From Guadua angustifolia (lineage: Eukaryota; Streptophyta; Magnoliopsida; Poales; Poaceae), in contig JAYEVE010001397.1 of the NCBI GenBank assembly GCA_036346375.1, positions 1 through 64,000 of the forward strand: a DNA stretch of 64,000 nucleotides. Reading direction: 5' to 3'. Shown in pieces: positions 44,691 through 54,580 of the stretch. The notes beneath the pieces are model-generated. The model was not told where the DNA came from. It saw only the letters and a list, made by a program, of their open reading frames with translations, and ran no database searches. A program made the position numbers and the translations under genes. Position 1 is the first letter of the stretch; each line of letters begins with the position of its first letter.

Positions 44691-45090
44691 AAAAATTAGT
44701 CCAGCGACACTCAATTCGTTGGTTTTTAGTTACGTGTTTATGACATGTGGATCCATCTGAGTCTATGACAGTGGGTCAGGGTGTCATAAAGTGAATCACG
44801 AATTTTAAAGAGTACCAGTGGCGCTAATCTCCCGGCAGTTGACTTCCTGAACTGCTGTACTATTACATATACGGCTTAATTCCTTTGGCACTTATTTAGC
44901 CGATCGATCGACGCTCATCTCGATTATGAGGTACGGTGCTGCACACGTCCGGAGGAATAAGCGCGCACATGACCCACCAGCAAAACTAGAGTAGATGTAG
45001 CAGACTAATGCCGCCATGGAGAAATAATACCCTGTAGGATTTTAACAAAGAAAATAGGAAATAAGTTCAACCTTAGTTGTGTAATATACC
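44691..45090. other. Spacer between the CACTA-type array and the kinase fragment
   Basis: Mixed-composition DNA duplicated almost without change at 62945-63345. No coding or terminal-repeat signal was recognised. Confidence 0.35.
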
Positions 45091-45093
45091 ATT

Positions 45094-45615
45094 AGATCAG
45101 TAAACGTCAAAACAATACTTCAAGGCAGCTACCTATTACGGAAAACTGAAAAGGTCCTGATGGCCTGTTTGGTTGGAGGAAATTGACGGAAGAGAATGGG
45201 AATTGAGATAGATGCGTTATAAAATCTTTTGATTGGTTGGTAGAAATTAGAGATGAGAATGGGAGTTTACAACTTAAACGTAAGGAATTCAATTTCCTGC
45301 CTCCCTCTGAGAATTGAAGTCTCGCTTAATTCCCTTACCTATTCTCATTTCCCGACGATACCAAACAGACCATGAAGGCTCAGTCCTAGTAAGCCTATTA
45401 TAAAAACACTGTAATCGCCCTCTACACCAAACCACTTAACATTTGGAATTCCAGCTACAGAACCAAAGGAAATGTCAGCTGATTCACATGCTAAAAAACA
45501 AGCGATTGGATAAAGTAAAACAAAGCAAATAGAAAGAAAACACATATATTACTTCCTGCTTGAAGTATTCTATATAACTTTGACTCATACAGCAATCGAG
45601 GATGCTTCGTCTTCA
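45094..45615 (-). pseudogene. Casein kinase 1-like gene fragment, two exons, split by a MITE
   Basis: Exon A (about 45615-45553) reads ENVKTKHPRLLYESKLYRIL, then QAG; exon B (from 45454) continues TGIPNVKWFGVEGDYSVFII, then GLLGLSL. The 98-bp intron 45552-45455 has GT at its donor and AG at its acceptor, and splicing restores QAG-TGIP in frame, exactly as in plant casein kinase 1 (CKL) kinases. These residues cover the end of the N-lobe and the hinge. A MITE (45162-45371) is inserted in exon B; beyond it HQDLFSFP and a decayed continuation run to about 45094. Catalytic-loop and C-lobe exons are absent, so it is not a working kinase. The retained intron means it derives from genomic DNA, not from mRNA. 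Confidence 0.8.
45162..45371. mobile_element. MITE inside the casein kinase exon (210 bp)
   Basis: Ends GGCCTGTTTGGTTGG and the inverse of GGTCTGTTTGGTATCG are inverted repeats. ATG occurs at both borders (45160-45162 region and 45372-45374), consistent with a 3-bp duplication; removing the MITE and one ATG restores the kinase frame (SLH-QDLF). The TIR resembles Harbinger-type MITEs, though ATG is not their usual TWA target. Duplicated at 63419-63623. Confidence 0.75.
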
Positions 45616-46370
45616 CATTTTCCCCAACAAAACATTAGAAACAACAAGGGGACTAGTGTAAACAGCAAAAGGATTTTTTTTAAAAAAAATCCCAGACAAA
45701 CTATATAGCATCATGTCAAACAGAGTCATACTAATATCTGCAAAACAATTACATTCTTGCAGTCAGACATCAATGAATGAATTCAGGAATGCACAAAAGG
45801 AGTTATAAACAACTAAAATAAACTACATTGCAAGATAGGATCAATCCTGTTTCGTTTGGGCGTACCTTGTCTTGTTCAGTAAAACCTGAAAGGGCACAAA
45901 AGACCTGTACTTTGCTACTTCCTCTCAAGAGGCTATTATGTATACAAAGAGAAATCATTCTTCTTTATTTTCATGGCTGAACCAGGTACAAAGCTATCCT
46001 AGCCCTTTTTTTTTCTTGGACAGCATCTCAACAACATTGAAAAAGAAACAGCTAGCCATGGATTACCGCAGAAGAATGGCACCTGTGCTGAGACGAAACC
46101 ATGAGATGAGAAGAAAACTCGAGATGCGGTAGCACTTGCAGATTTGGACGTGTTCCATACCATATCCTGCATAACCAAGAGAAGCAGATGAGAATTAAAT
46201 GTTCTCCTAGCTCTATGTCATACTCCACAAAACAGAAATAACAATGCAACTGCTTTAAACGCATGTTAGGGCGCAAAGTTTCCTTTCGGCATAAGAAGAT
46301 TATTAACAAGCAGCGAAGGCAGAGGACAAGAAATCCACGCAAACAGCAAAGGCAGAGCACAGGCAGAAAC
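45616..46370. other. Spacer upstream of the kinase fragment
   Basis: AT-rich DNA, with a short plus-strand frame at 46061-46132 that has no recognisable domain. The first 135 bp belong to the segmental duplication. No upstream kinase exon (ATP-binding glycine loop) was found. Confidence 0.35.
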
Positions 46371-46377
46371 CCTACCT

Positions 46378-47217
46378 GGCTACAGCGGTATCGAAGGGCT
46401 TCCTTGGAGGAGATGATGGCATGAACCGAAGAACGCGAACCCAGCCTGCATGAAAGATGGAGAAAAGGAAACACAACAAACAAATGGATCAAGGAAACAC
46501 GAACCAAGAGGCCAGTATTACAATACATGTAAGCAACAAAGGCACCACATCAAGCAACCTCACCTGGCCGTAGCGGTATGGAGGTTCGTCAGCCGGAGCC
46601 CCCGACGGCATGGAGCGACAAACGGGCAGGCAGCCTGCAACTAAGGTAGAGAAAAGCGGACCAATATTACCAACAAACAAGCATATCAGCGAAGGAGCAG
46701 TCGGAATCAACAACAACGCAGTGAATTAGCAAAGGAGCAACCGAAATCAATTAGGGAAAAAGAGCAGAAGGAAGGAAACGAAGGCACGGGGCCATTCCGA
46801 AGAGGGGCGGAGCGCGCGGAAGCGACGATCGGGTAGAGCGTGCCGAAGCGATGATCAGATGGGGATGGTGGTGTTGCGTCGTGTGGAGGGACCCGGAAGG
46901 ACCGTGGCGTGGAGGGCTCTGGAAGGAGCGATCCGGGCAGCGGAGAAGGATGGCGCGGCGGCTCTCGGAATTGGGGGAGAAGCCCGCGAGAGCACGAGCG
47001 GAGGAAGCGAGGAGGGGACGGTGACGTGGAGAACTCCGGAAGGACGAAACCCACTAGGCGTACGTGGAGAACCATCGCGAACCCACGAGGCGTGAAGAAC
47101 CATCACACGGGTCGGCGCGACCTCGATCGAACGGAGCACCATCTCACAAGTCAAAGCGGCGTCGATCCAACGGGGCCGAGCGCTAATCGGTAATATTCGG
47201 ATTTGCAGAGGGCTCAC
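46378..47217 (-). other. GC-rich exon-like blocks of unknown origin
   Basis: On the minus strand a GC-rich block (47217-46710) is followed by two short homologous blocks (46640-46562 and 46452-46378), each starting GCAGGCTG and ending in a donor-like CAG/GT. This looks like the 5' exons of a transcription unit running toward the kinase fragment. The translations (proline- and arginine-rich) match nothing I know. Without transcript data I call no gene. Confidence 0.3.
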
Positions 47218-47229
47218 CCGTGAACATGA

Positions 47230-47880
47230 TGACGTGGATAGGCTCCTGGCCGGTAACTCATGAGACTATAATAAAGGTAGTATATGGGAATAAAGGATGA
47301 CGTACGGAACCATCTCTGCATCAGGTCTCAACAAAAGATATTCCTAGCTTACAGACCGATCGGTGGTTATGTTCGTGCAAGAAAAAGGAGAGAAGAGTTT
47401 TGCCAAGTTGGGAGATTCCATCCAGTCCAGAATTGCTGAGCGATCGAGCGATGGAGGTACAGGAAGCTAGCTAGCAAGAAACCAACCGAGTGGCAGCAAG
47501 GAGGCACGGCATAGCTGCTAGCGGACGTACGGTCTGAGTCTACATGCACGCAACGACTCAGCTTAATTTTGTCTGCCCACGAGCAATGTTGTACTAGCTA
47601 GCTAGCGTGCAAACAAAACTTAATCATGCATATGGTGATACAGTACTAGCATGCATTGTACGTTCCATGTGTACCACAGCTGGATCGAGTTGCGCCTTTG
47701 CGGTCAGATCGATTGGCAACGGCGGCCGGCGCAGTACGTAGCGATTTTTCTACTGTAAGAATGTAAGGTTTTTCACCGCATGCAGTGTCATCTCCTGATG
47801 ATATTCGTGACGTATATGGTTTTGGGTGAGAATTAACAACGTGCGCTCTAACAACCATAGTCATCTTCACCTCTGTCCAC
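47230..47880. other. Spacer without recognised features
   Basis: Contains short GCTAGCTAGC runs and small frames only. Confidence 0.3.
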
Positions 47881-47882
47881 CG

Positions 47883-47883
<1 letters not shown>

Positions 47884-47914
<31 letters not shown>
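47884..47914. repeat. (TA)n microsatellite
   Basis: About 15 TA units, left of the foldback at 47944-48190. Similar TA runs lie at 48221-48246 and 48611-48648. Confidence 0.95.
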
Positions 47915-47917
<3 letters not shown>

Positions 47918-47943
47918 ATACATATGATTTTTCATGCATACAT

Positions 47944-48190
47944 CGTGTATACCAATTAACAAAAGTTACGAAAATTCTGAAAAAAATTGTAGATATACTT
48001 CATAGATTACTCTACCTATATATAAAATTGTAGGTTCAAATTCATTATATATCAAGAGTTACAAAAAGAGAAAATTCGACAAATAATGAATTTGATCTTG
48101 AAACTTCATACATAGGTAGAGAAATCTATGAAGTACATCTATAATTTTTTCAAAATTTTTCGTGACTTTTGTTAGTTGGTGTGTACCTGA
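47944..48190. mobile_element. Foldback MITE related to the element at 20479-20824
   Basis: Arms of about 105 bp are inverted repeats: TATACCAATTAACAAAAG with TTCATAGATTACTCTACC on the left, and their complements on the right, around a loop near 48065. Phrases such as AATTCTGAAAAAAAT, the CTACxTATATATAAAAT block and CAAATTCATT parallel those in 20479-20824, so both belong to one diverged family. TA microsatellites lie on both sides. Confidence 0.7.
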
Positions 48191-48220
48191 TTATTATAGA
48201 AACTTGAGATCTAGATATCA

Positions 48221-48246
48221 TATATATATATATATATATATATAGG
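48221..48246. repeat. (TA)n microsatellite between two MITEs
   Basis: About 13 TA units directly abutting the left end of the next MITE. Confidence 0.95.
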
Positions 48247-48608
48247 AAGTTTTTTCAGATTCTAGGAGTACATACTCCCATTCAATATACCACTTAAACA
48301 AACATGTTATACTCATTTATCATTTTGGTATACTTCAATAATAATTCTAAGATACTCCAATGCGACATAGTTGAAAAAAATCTTGAGCCCTTCATTTTTT
48401 GCTATATACCCATTTTCATATTAAAATGAATATATACACAAATTATGCTATAAAAGAGGGATTTTGATGATTTTTTTGTGGAATTCACCTTTAAGTATCT
48501 TATAATTAGTATTAGAGTATACTCAAAAGGATAAAGAGGTATAAGAACATCGTTTAAGCGGTATACTAGAGGTGGGAGTACGTACTCCCAGGAGTATAGA
48601 ACCATTTT

Positions 48609-48612
<4 letters not shown>
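48242..48612. mobile_element. MITE with GGGAGTACGTACTCCC ends, copy 2, in a TA microsatellite
   Basis: Terminal inverted repeats TATAGGAA...GATTCTAGGAGTACATACTCCC and the inverse of GGTTCTATACTCC then TGGGAGTACGTACTCCC enclose a 370-bp AT-rich body homologous to 25797-26165. Both borders run straight into (TA)n tracts. This matches the behaviour described for the rice Micron family, which sits in TA microsatellites. Confidence 0.7.

Positions 48613-48648
<36 letters not shown>
48611..48648. repeat. (TA)n microsatellite, right border of the MITE
   Basis: About 18 TA units. Confidence 0.95.
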
Positions 48649-48649
<1 letters not shown>

Positions 48650-49250
48650 AGGACATGTTGGGAATTTTCTATTCTTATTTTGAGTTATTAGTATTCAGAA
48701 ATTAGGAGGCCAATGCTGCTCAACCTCTTATGTGCCTTTGTCGTCCGCCGATGGTGGTACCCAGTGGTGGACTCAGGAAGAAATTATAGATAGGGTAAGC
48801 TTGAAGTAGTACCAGCGACGGAGTTCCTAACCTAGCTACTTGCCCTACCTATAGGCCAAATTTGTTGAGTTATGCAGTATATACACACACAGGTATAAGA
48901 GGTATTGTAAATTGTAGATGGGGCAAAGTACGTCAACACGCCATAATGTTGAATCAGGTCACTGGTGGCACCTTTGTTTAGAATCTGCGGTCAAATATTT
49001 TAGGTTTCACCATCGATATGTAAAAAAATACTATTTTAGGTTTGACCATAAATATGTGAAGAAATATCAAGATTGACAAAACGAAATTGGTGTTACTAGA
49101 TTCATTGTCAAATATACATTCATAAAATATTTTCACGGAAATTAATGATCAAAGTGTCACTTTGAAGGTTGTGTCAACATCTAAAATGACTAATATTTGG
49201 AATCAGAAGAACTATAGTAATTTGATACGTGTATAAAAAAGACCGATGCC
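48650..49250. other. Spacer without recognised features
   Basis: No ORF, terminal repeat or RNA gene seen. Confidence 0.3.
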
Positions 49251-49252
49251 AT

Positions 49253-49540
49253 TTAGAAATGGTCCCAATGCATATAGTTTCTATAACTTTCATGTCATCT
49301 AGACACTACATGTAGAAACTATGCTCCCAATGGATAGTTTCTTCAAAATAAACTATCATCCAATCTCCTCTTTTCTCTTATTTTCTCACCCAATCCCCTT
49401 TTTCCCTTTCTTGGTATTTGTGTAGAAATAATTTTCTTCTCTTTCATCATTAACTCTATCTCCACATCACCATTTTGCTTACATGGCAACCTAATTGATG
49501 CTGTGGAAACTATCTTAATTATCCCATTGGGATTGCCCTC
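49253..49540. mobile_element. MITE with TCCCAATG ends
   Basis: Left GGTCCCAATGCATATAGTTTC and the inverse of the right end (GGCAATCCCAATGGGATAA ... GATAGTTTC) are inverted repeats. Internally TGTAGAAACTATG and CCAATGGATAGTTTC repeat the motif. It resembles abundant short grass MITEs with GGCATCCCCAATG-like ends. No target duplication was fixed. Confidence 0.55.
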
Positions 49541-50410
49541 AACACTGCATGCAGCATTCGAAATTGTTATCAGCGCCATCGATGGATGGATTGACTAGTT
49601 AGCTTGACATTTGACGCGATAGGACGGAGAAGAAAAGAAAGAAAAAAAGCAAAAGAGATCGAGATTTGTTGCAGATGGATCATGGATGCATGCATGGTCC
49701 TAAATCTAATTAATAGGGACAAGAGACTGTGTTTCCAGGAGGAGGGCCATATATATGTTGCTTATTTATTCCCTTCATTTTTAAATAATTGACAGTGTTA
49801 CTGTACTGATCAAACTATGACCTTTATTATTTTAGCAATAAATAAGTAAATACTTATAGATATACAGTACTATTAAAGTACTTTTGTGAAAAATCCAGCT
49901 ATATGATTTTCATCTTTCAAAACTAAATGTTCGAAAAGTTACGGTTGGTTAAACTTTGAGATGCAAAGTCAACGATGCTAATTAATTGAAAATGGAGGTA
50001 TAGAAAGGAAGTGGGTGCACTATATTATATTATTATATGTCGTACTATACGTAGTATATAGGTTTGGGCATATACGTACATATGGGGATGAAAGAACCAG
50101 AATTTGCGGAACTATAGTTTTTTTTTTGTAAAATAACTGGTAAAAGGACCTGTTCATAATTTCTAATTTAACGTGGAAGGATTTGTTCGTGATTTCCGAT
50201 TTTACCGTGGGGTTTGCCAGAAAAACACTGACGTGAATGGCCTCCTCGCGCTTGAATTTCCCTACGTATAATAGAGTGATTATTACTACGCACCCAAGTA
50301 ATCTATTTCTTTTATTCTTGTGAGAATACAAAGTTAAATTATTTAATTTGATCCGAATTTTGATGATACAGATTGGGCAATGGTTCGTGGGAGCGTAGGG
50401 CTGGCGGCAG
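49541..50410. other. Spacer without recognised features
   Basis: Low-complexity AT-rich DNA with short frames only, including a 132-codon minus-strand frame (50020-50418) of unlike-protein composition. Confidence 0.3.
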
Positions 50411-50416
50411 GGAAAC

Positions 50417-50660
50417 AAATTTCGTGGAGGAGGTATGTAAACTTAACTCTATGCATCCCTACTTCTATAGATGCCACGTGTCTCTCTAGCTAAATCTCAA
50501 CCCCACCTCACCAACAATGCATTAATTGGAGGAGTGAGAAATCAAGGGTGGGGTGGAGTGAGAAATTAAATGAATGATTGAGATTGTACAAGATGCACAT
50601 GTGGCATCCATCGGAGTGGGGATGCATAGAGTTAAGTTTGCATACCTCCTCCACAAATTT
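50417..50660. mobile_element. Foldback MITE with about 60-bp arms
   Basis: AAATTTCGTGGAGGAGGTATG at the left and CATACCTCCTCCACAAATTT at the right are inverted repeats; the arms continue inward through CTTAACTCTATGCATCCC and GATGCCACxTGT. No coding capacity. It ends about 110 bp upstream of the tRNA gene. The target duplication is unclear. Confidence 0.75.
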
Positions 50661-50770
50661 TTTTTCCTGACGGGAGACTCCTGAAGGAACAGATCGATAT
50701 TTCCCAGTTCCTATTCTCAATACCAAATAGAATCGATCAATACCAAATAGAATCGAACATAACCAACTAA

Positions 50771-50842
50771 GTCGTTGTAGTATAGTGGTGAGTATTCCCG
50801 CCTGTCACGCGGGTGACCCGGGTTCGATCCCCGGCAACGGCG
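50771..50842 (+). tRNA. tRNA-Asp (anticodon GTC)
   Basis: A 72-nt cloverleaf. The acceptor arms GTCGTTG and CAACGGC pair over 7 bp (one G-T), discriminator G at 50842. Box A is TAGTATAGTGG and box B GGTTCGATCCC, the internal RNA polymerase III promoter. The anticodon stem CCCGC/GCGGG (50797-50801 and 50809-50813) holds loop CTGTCAC with GTC at 50804-50806. No intron; CCA is not encoded, as in nuclear genes. Upstream CAA motifs (ACCAACTAA) suit plant tRNA transcription starts. It appears intact and functional. The same DNA is covered on the other strand by a meaningless 70-codon frame. Confidence 0.97.
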
Positions 50843-50846
50843 CACC

Positions 50847-50851
50847 TTTTT
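50847..50851 (+). terminator. RNA polymerase III terminator of tRNA-Asp
   Basis: A run of five T residues starts 5 bp after the tRNA; a longer T run follows at about 50863-50871. Confidence 0.8.
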
Positions 50852-50871
50852 ATCTTATGCTTTTTTTTTTG

Positions 50872-51080
50872 CCCTTCACCGGTTAACCGCCACACACTGA
50901 GCTTTTTTAGCCCTTCAACGATGGCACCTTGTGGGCTTCTACTAATTCCGTGTGGCTGCTCTTTCGGCCTATGTAACAAGGATCATAGTAGTATCAATAC
51001 ATAAATCAACGTATTAAAACAATGCCTCAAGAACATAGTTGCTGTATGCAAAATAGTCCTATAGGATCCGGCCGGATCCA
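50872..51080. other. tRNA downstream spacer
   Basis: No feature recognised. Confidence 0.3.
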
Positions 51081-51084
51081 ATGC

Positions 51085-52065
51085 ATTAGTGTCGGATCCA
51101 GAATTTTCAAAATGGATATTTGGAGTTAAAAAATATTGTTCGATATAACACATAAAGGTTCATAATATAAAAAATAAAAGGAACAAAATTTTCTTACTAG
51201 AGATAATATCAGAAATAATTTAGAAATTGTGAGTTGGGGATTTAAAATCTATATGCATCCTCTTCATTTTTAAATGCTCTACATGCTACATTTCAAAATT
51301 CACGATTCACTGTTACAAATCAACATAACACTGATAAGTTTGCGAATTGGAGATTTATACTAGGGAATCAAGAATGAAATGAACTTGTATGGTTGTCGAT
51401 GCCAAATGATCAGCTGTTACTGTTGTTTTAGCACCGCTTCTTGACCCCGCCGATCGCCGCTGGTGTCGCACCTTCCATCCCCTGCTCATGTTCGCTGCAC
51501 CCACATGGCTGCCCTGCAACACGCTGCATGCTGATCCCTATATCCTGTTGGACACTACCGTCCTGATCTATTGGTTGTTGCTAATGTCACACCCTCCATT
51601 CTCGAGTCTGTGTTTGTTGTGGCTACAGGGCCAAAGCTACCATGTCGCACGCCGCTCCTTGTATTGACACCTGTCCTGTAGCCTATGTCTGTTTGCCGGT
51701 GCTGGTGGCTACTCGGCGCTCGTCTGCTAGACTGCTACCTTGCTCATCACTGGCTTGTACCTATCTTGTAGCCATTGTCCGTCGTTGCCGTCACAAAGAG
51801 AGCGAGAGAGCGTGGGTTGTGCGGAATAGAGACAGGGTTAAATGTTGAGCTTGAGGAATAGAGAATAACTAGGGACTTTGGACGATTAGACCATGCAGAA
51901 AAGATTGGGAGAGGAGCAAGTGGAGACTTAGAAGTTGACAACGTATTTTTGAGCACACTTACTAGTATACATACATAATACACTTATTATATAATAGTTT
52001 ATTGCCAAAAAAAATTTAGATATACATTTGTACACCATGTCTAATGCTGGATCCGCCCATGCAAC
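51085..52065. mobile_element. Possible non-autonomous element with GGATCCAG ends
   Basis: TTAGTGTCGGATCCAGAATTTT at the left and the inverse of the right end (GGGCGGATCCAGCATTAGACATG) share inverted GGATCCAGxATT. Such GGCGGATCCAG phrases head abundant repeats in plants. The interior (51430-51800) is CT-rich and shows no recognisable protein. Boundaries and type are uncertain. Confidence 0.35.
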
Positions 52066-52789
52066 GCATATGATCAGATTATACCTAATTCAAAATATAA
52101 CACGTGAAATGTACGTCGCTACTGCTTCTTAGGCTGCAACTGCATGCGCCCACGCGAACTCCTTGTACTCACAACTTTGTTGATCACGGACACCGTCACA
52201 GGACACCGCGCACATACATGTACACGACGACTGTCGCCAGTAGAGCGGGGCGATCGGGGTCGCAGGCCTCCACGCCGAAGTAGTCCAGCAGCTGCGGCAT
52301 CACCTGGAGCTCGAACCGCAGAGGGCCACGGCACTGCCGAGACCGAGAAGGCGCCGTACGTCGGGCAGGGACCCGGACGCCACCCGCCCAGACAGGGCCT
52401 CGCGTTCGGCTCGCCGCAGCACCTGCCGTCCCTGCCGCGCCGCCGAGATGCGGTCCAGGAAGGTCGCCCAGCACGCGTTGTCCTCGTCAGCCCCGAAGTT
52501 GTCCATCCACGGCGATGTGTCGTCGTCTGCCTCGTCGTCGTTATTCTGTTAATTCTTGCACCATTGAGGAATTAGATAAGTTGTTCGCGTGGCCGTCGCA
52601 TTTGAATTTCTTTTCTTCAACTGTCTCCATGACGTAATCGGGCCACGCGACGTCGGCGAAGGTGGCGGCTTGATCTCCAGCAGACGGCAGAGCAGAGCAG
52701 GAGCAGGAGAACGTCGTCAGAAGGGAGATGATACTGAGGCAGTCATCGCCATGGCCAGAGCGGCAGCGCAGATCCTGTTGCTTCTGGGA

Positions 52790-53625
52790 CTGTAGGTGGG
52801 CCTCGTGCATGTCAAGTCGGATTGGCACATATTCATCGTGCTTTTATATATGAACCGTGTCAGGCCGTAACAGCTTGTTATACCCACTGTGTCATGCCGT
52901 TCCAGTCTGATTTGCCTTCGACGAGCCCAGACATGACCCATTTGCATTTTATACCATGCCAGCCCAAATCCGACCTATTTGCCCTATTGCGACGAGAGAA
53001 AAGGAACCGGAGGCCATGGAGCTGAGGCAGTGAATATAAATATTATGGAAAAAAAATTAAAATTTATTTATTCTTGAACAGTTACACAGAGCGAGGAGAT
53101 GTGCTGAATACAGGTGAGAGAGGGGGCAATGAGCAAGAAAGAGAGTGATGGAGACAAACGAGAGAGATTGAGAGAGATGAGCGAGAAAAGGAGAGATTGA
53201 AAGACACGCACGAGAAAAAGAGCTGAGAGATTGAGGGAAACGGGCAAGAGAAAACTGTTTCTTGCACCACCTCTCAATCTTTCAGCTCTTTCTCCTCTCT
53301 TACCGCTTCTCTCGTGTGTCGATTGGCGGGAGGGGGAGGGGTGGCGTCTATGTTGATAGATACGTCTATGGTACTCATGCTCTATAGGTTGGTAACCTCA
53401 TACTGGGTTTCTTCTTCAAGCCCTGGGTCATTGCCCCGGCATGGTCTATGCTATAGTGTTATTCTGGGTCATATCGCCCATCGTGCCATGTTCTCGGATC
53501 CGATACGGTCCTGTGCTATAATATCATGCTAACCCAACATATGGCCCAATTCATACCGTATCGGGTTTTAGACCGAATCATATCATCTTGCCTCGGGCCA
53601 GCAAAAAAAACCCGGCCCAAGTGCC
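52790..53625. mobile_element. Insertion between the PDCD2 halves, hAT-like GGGCC/TGGCCC motifs
   Basis: From GGTGGGCCTCGTGCATG (52796) to CCTCGGGCCAGC (53592-53603) and CCCGGCCCAAG the DNA carries hAT-style subterminal motifs (GACCCATTTG, TGCCAGCCC, TATGGCCCAATTC, TACCGTATCGGG) and separates the MYND part of the PDCD2 gene from its C-terminal part. It either lies in an intron or is the intron plus insertion. No transposase and no target duplication were found. Confidence 0.4.
53080..53300. repeat. GA-rich imperfect microsatellite
   Basis: GAGAGA, GAGCGAGAAA and GATTGAGAGAG runs dominate about 200 bp. The overlapping leucine/serine-rich frames on the minus strand are products of this composition. 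Confidence 0.8.
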
Positions 53626-54090
53626 CACCGCTGGGAGCATGCAATACCTCGCAGTCCCGCAGTGGGTGCAAAATCGTTCGGCTCTCTACGTGCCACACCA
53701 GTCGCACAGCACGCGCGGCGGCGATGCCGGTGCACGTCGTGTCGGGGGGCCTCCTAGCCCGAGTAGATCGCGTTGGTCCTGATCCTCCTGGAAAGCTGGC
53801 ACGGGAGCACCTTCACACTCCAGCGACGATGCCTCCCGGACGCCTGCTGCTCGCCTGCTCGTGCTGTCGAGGAACAGGCAGGACATTGACGGGCAAATGA
53901 ACAAGAACAAAGCTCGGTGGTACGCCGTCTCCTCCTGCCACGGGAGCGGCACGTAGACCTAGAACACAAAGCGCAGGGGCTCACCGCAGGACCCGCAGTG
54001 GCACTAGTGCGCCGCCGGCCTTGTTGGGGAAGCGTGGCGGAGTAGCTCCTCCAAGAATGGGAGGTACAGTTCAGTCTCCGCCTCCTCCTC

Positions 54091-54415
54091 CCCCGTCGTT
54101 GGTGTCGGACCTGTCGGTGATGCGCAGGTTCTGGATACCATCCATGTTAGACTTCATCGCCGTCGCAGTGGCTCGTAACTCTCCACGAGGCGGCGGCGGC
54201 GGCGGCGATGGCTCACAATCAACTCTGGTTGTGATGGGGGAATTGCGAAAGGTCAACGCTATAATGGGAGCCCAGTGACTGATGGGGCCCATTAGCCCAA
54301 TTGATACGGCCCAATGATAAGCTTGCGGAGTCGGGGCGCAGGTGGCGAGGCAAGGCAACCGAACCCGACTTGTCGCGGCGCACGGACCCAATCCGACCAC
54401 GAGCAAGCGCCACTG
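54091..54415. other. GC-rich spacer with GGCCCAAT motifs
   Basis: Holds a (GGC)n run (54191-54208) and GGGCCCATTAGCCCAATTG then CGGCCCAATG (54285-54315), similar to hAT subterminal motifs elsewhere here. No gene recognised. Confidence 0.35.
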
Positions 54416-54417
54416 CC

Positions 54418-54520
54418 GTTTTTTTTAAAAGGCAAGAGCTCAGTCAAATGTATTAAAGAAAAGAGAGAGCACAACTAATTTACTGGTGTGTTAAAATATA
54501 ATTAGATCACACATGATGTA
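54418..54520 (-). mobile_element. Short LINE-type 3' end with poly(A)
   Basis: On the minus strand the sequence ends GAGCTCTTGCCTTTT followed by an A run (T run 54419-54427 on the plus strand), a phrase typical of 3' ends of grass L1 elements. Only about 100 bp are present. Confidence 0.45.
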
Positions 54521-54580
54521 CAAAAAAAAAATCACTGCTGTCTATTCACGTCTCGCGCTTCCTAATTCCATCGATTTCCA

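Larger units (their letters stand above)
40602..45752. repeat. Segmental duplication, copy 1 (direct partner 59128-64000)
   Basis: From GCGGGCCGGATAT in the integrase region through the truncated gag, the CACTA-type array, the kinase fragment and its MITE, this segment is collinear with 59128-64000. The truncation point of the gypsy element (about 44285 and 62545) is identical in both, so the duplication happened after truncation. Copy 2 reaches the end of the window, so the full length is unknown. Confidence 0.92.
52119..54090 (-). pseudogene. PDCD2-family (programmed cell death 2, MYND finger) gene, broken
   Basis: Minus strand, N to C. About 54060-53930: CGSCGEPLRFVF, then VYVPLPWQEE. 53930-53850: HRALFLFICPSMSCLF. 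About 53810-53750: VKVLPCQLSR then NAIYSG. 53705-53640: a MYND finger, CDWCGT, RAERFCTHCGTARYC across one stop. After a 1-kb interruption: FADVAWPDYVMETVEEKKFK (52680-52610), WMDNFGADEDNACWATFLDRI (52510-52445), SGSLPDVRR (about 52370), then RFELQVMPQLLDYFGVEACD (52320-52260) and VVVYMYV. The order and residues match plant PDCD2 proteins, whose relatives act in ribosomal protein uS5 handling. Several one- to three-base frameshifts break it. The C-terminal tail stops near 52120. Confidence 0.8.

Noticed and set aside
45345..45545. 66-codon minus-strand frame with a hydrophobic start as a small membrane protein
   Set aside because: The first half is intron sequence; the second half is the casein kinase exon beginning at TGIPNVKW.
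50767..50979. 70-codon minus-strand frame
   Set aside because: It is antisense to the tRNA-Asp gene.
53068..53277. Leu/Ser-rich 69-codon and 62-codon minus-strand frames resembling membrane segments
   Set aside because: They translate a GA/CT-rich imperfect microsatellite.
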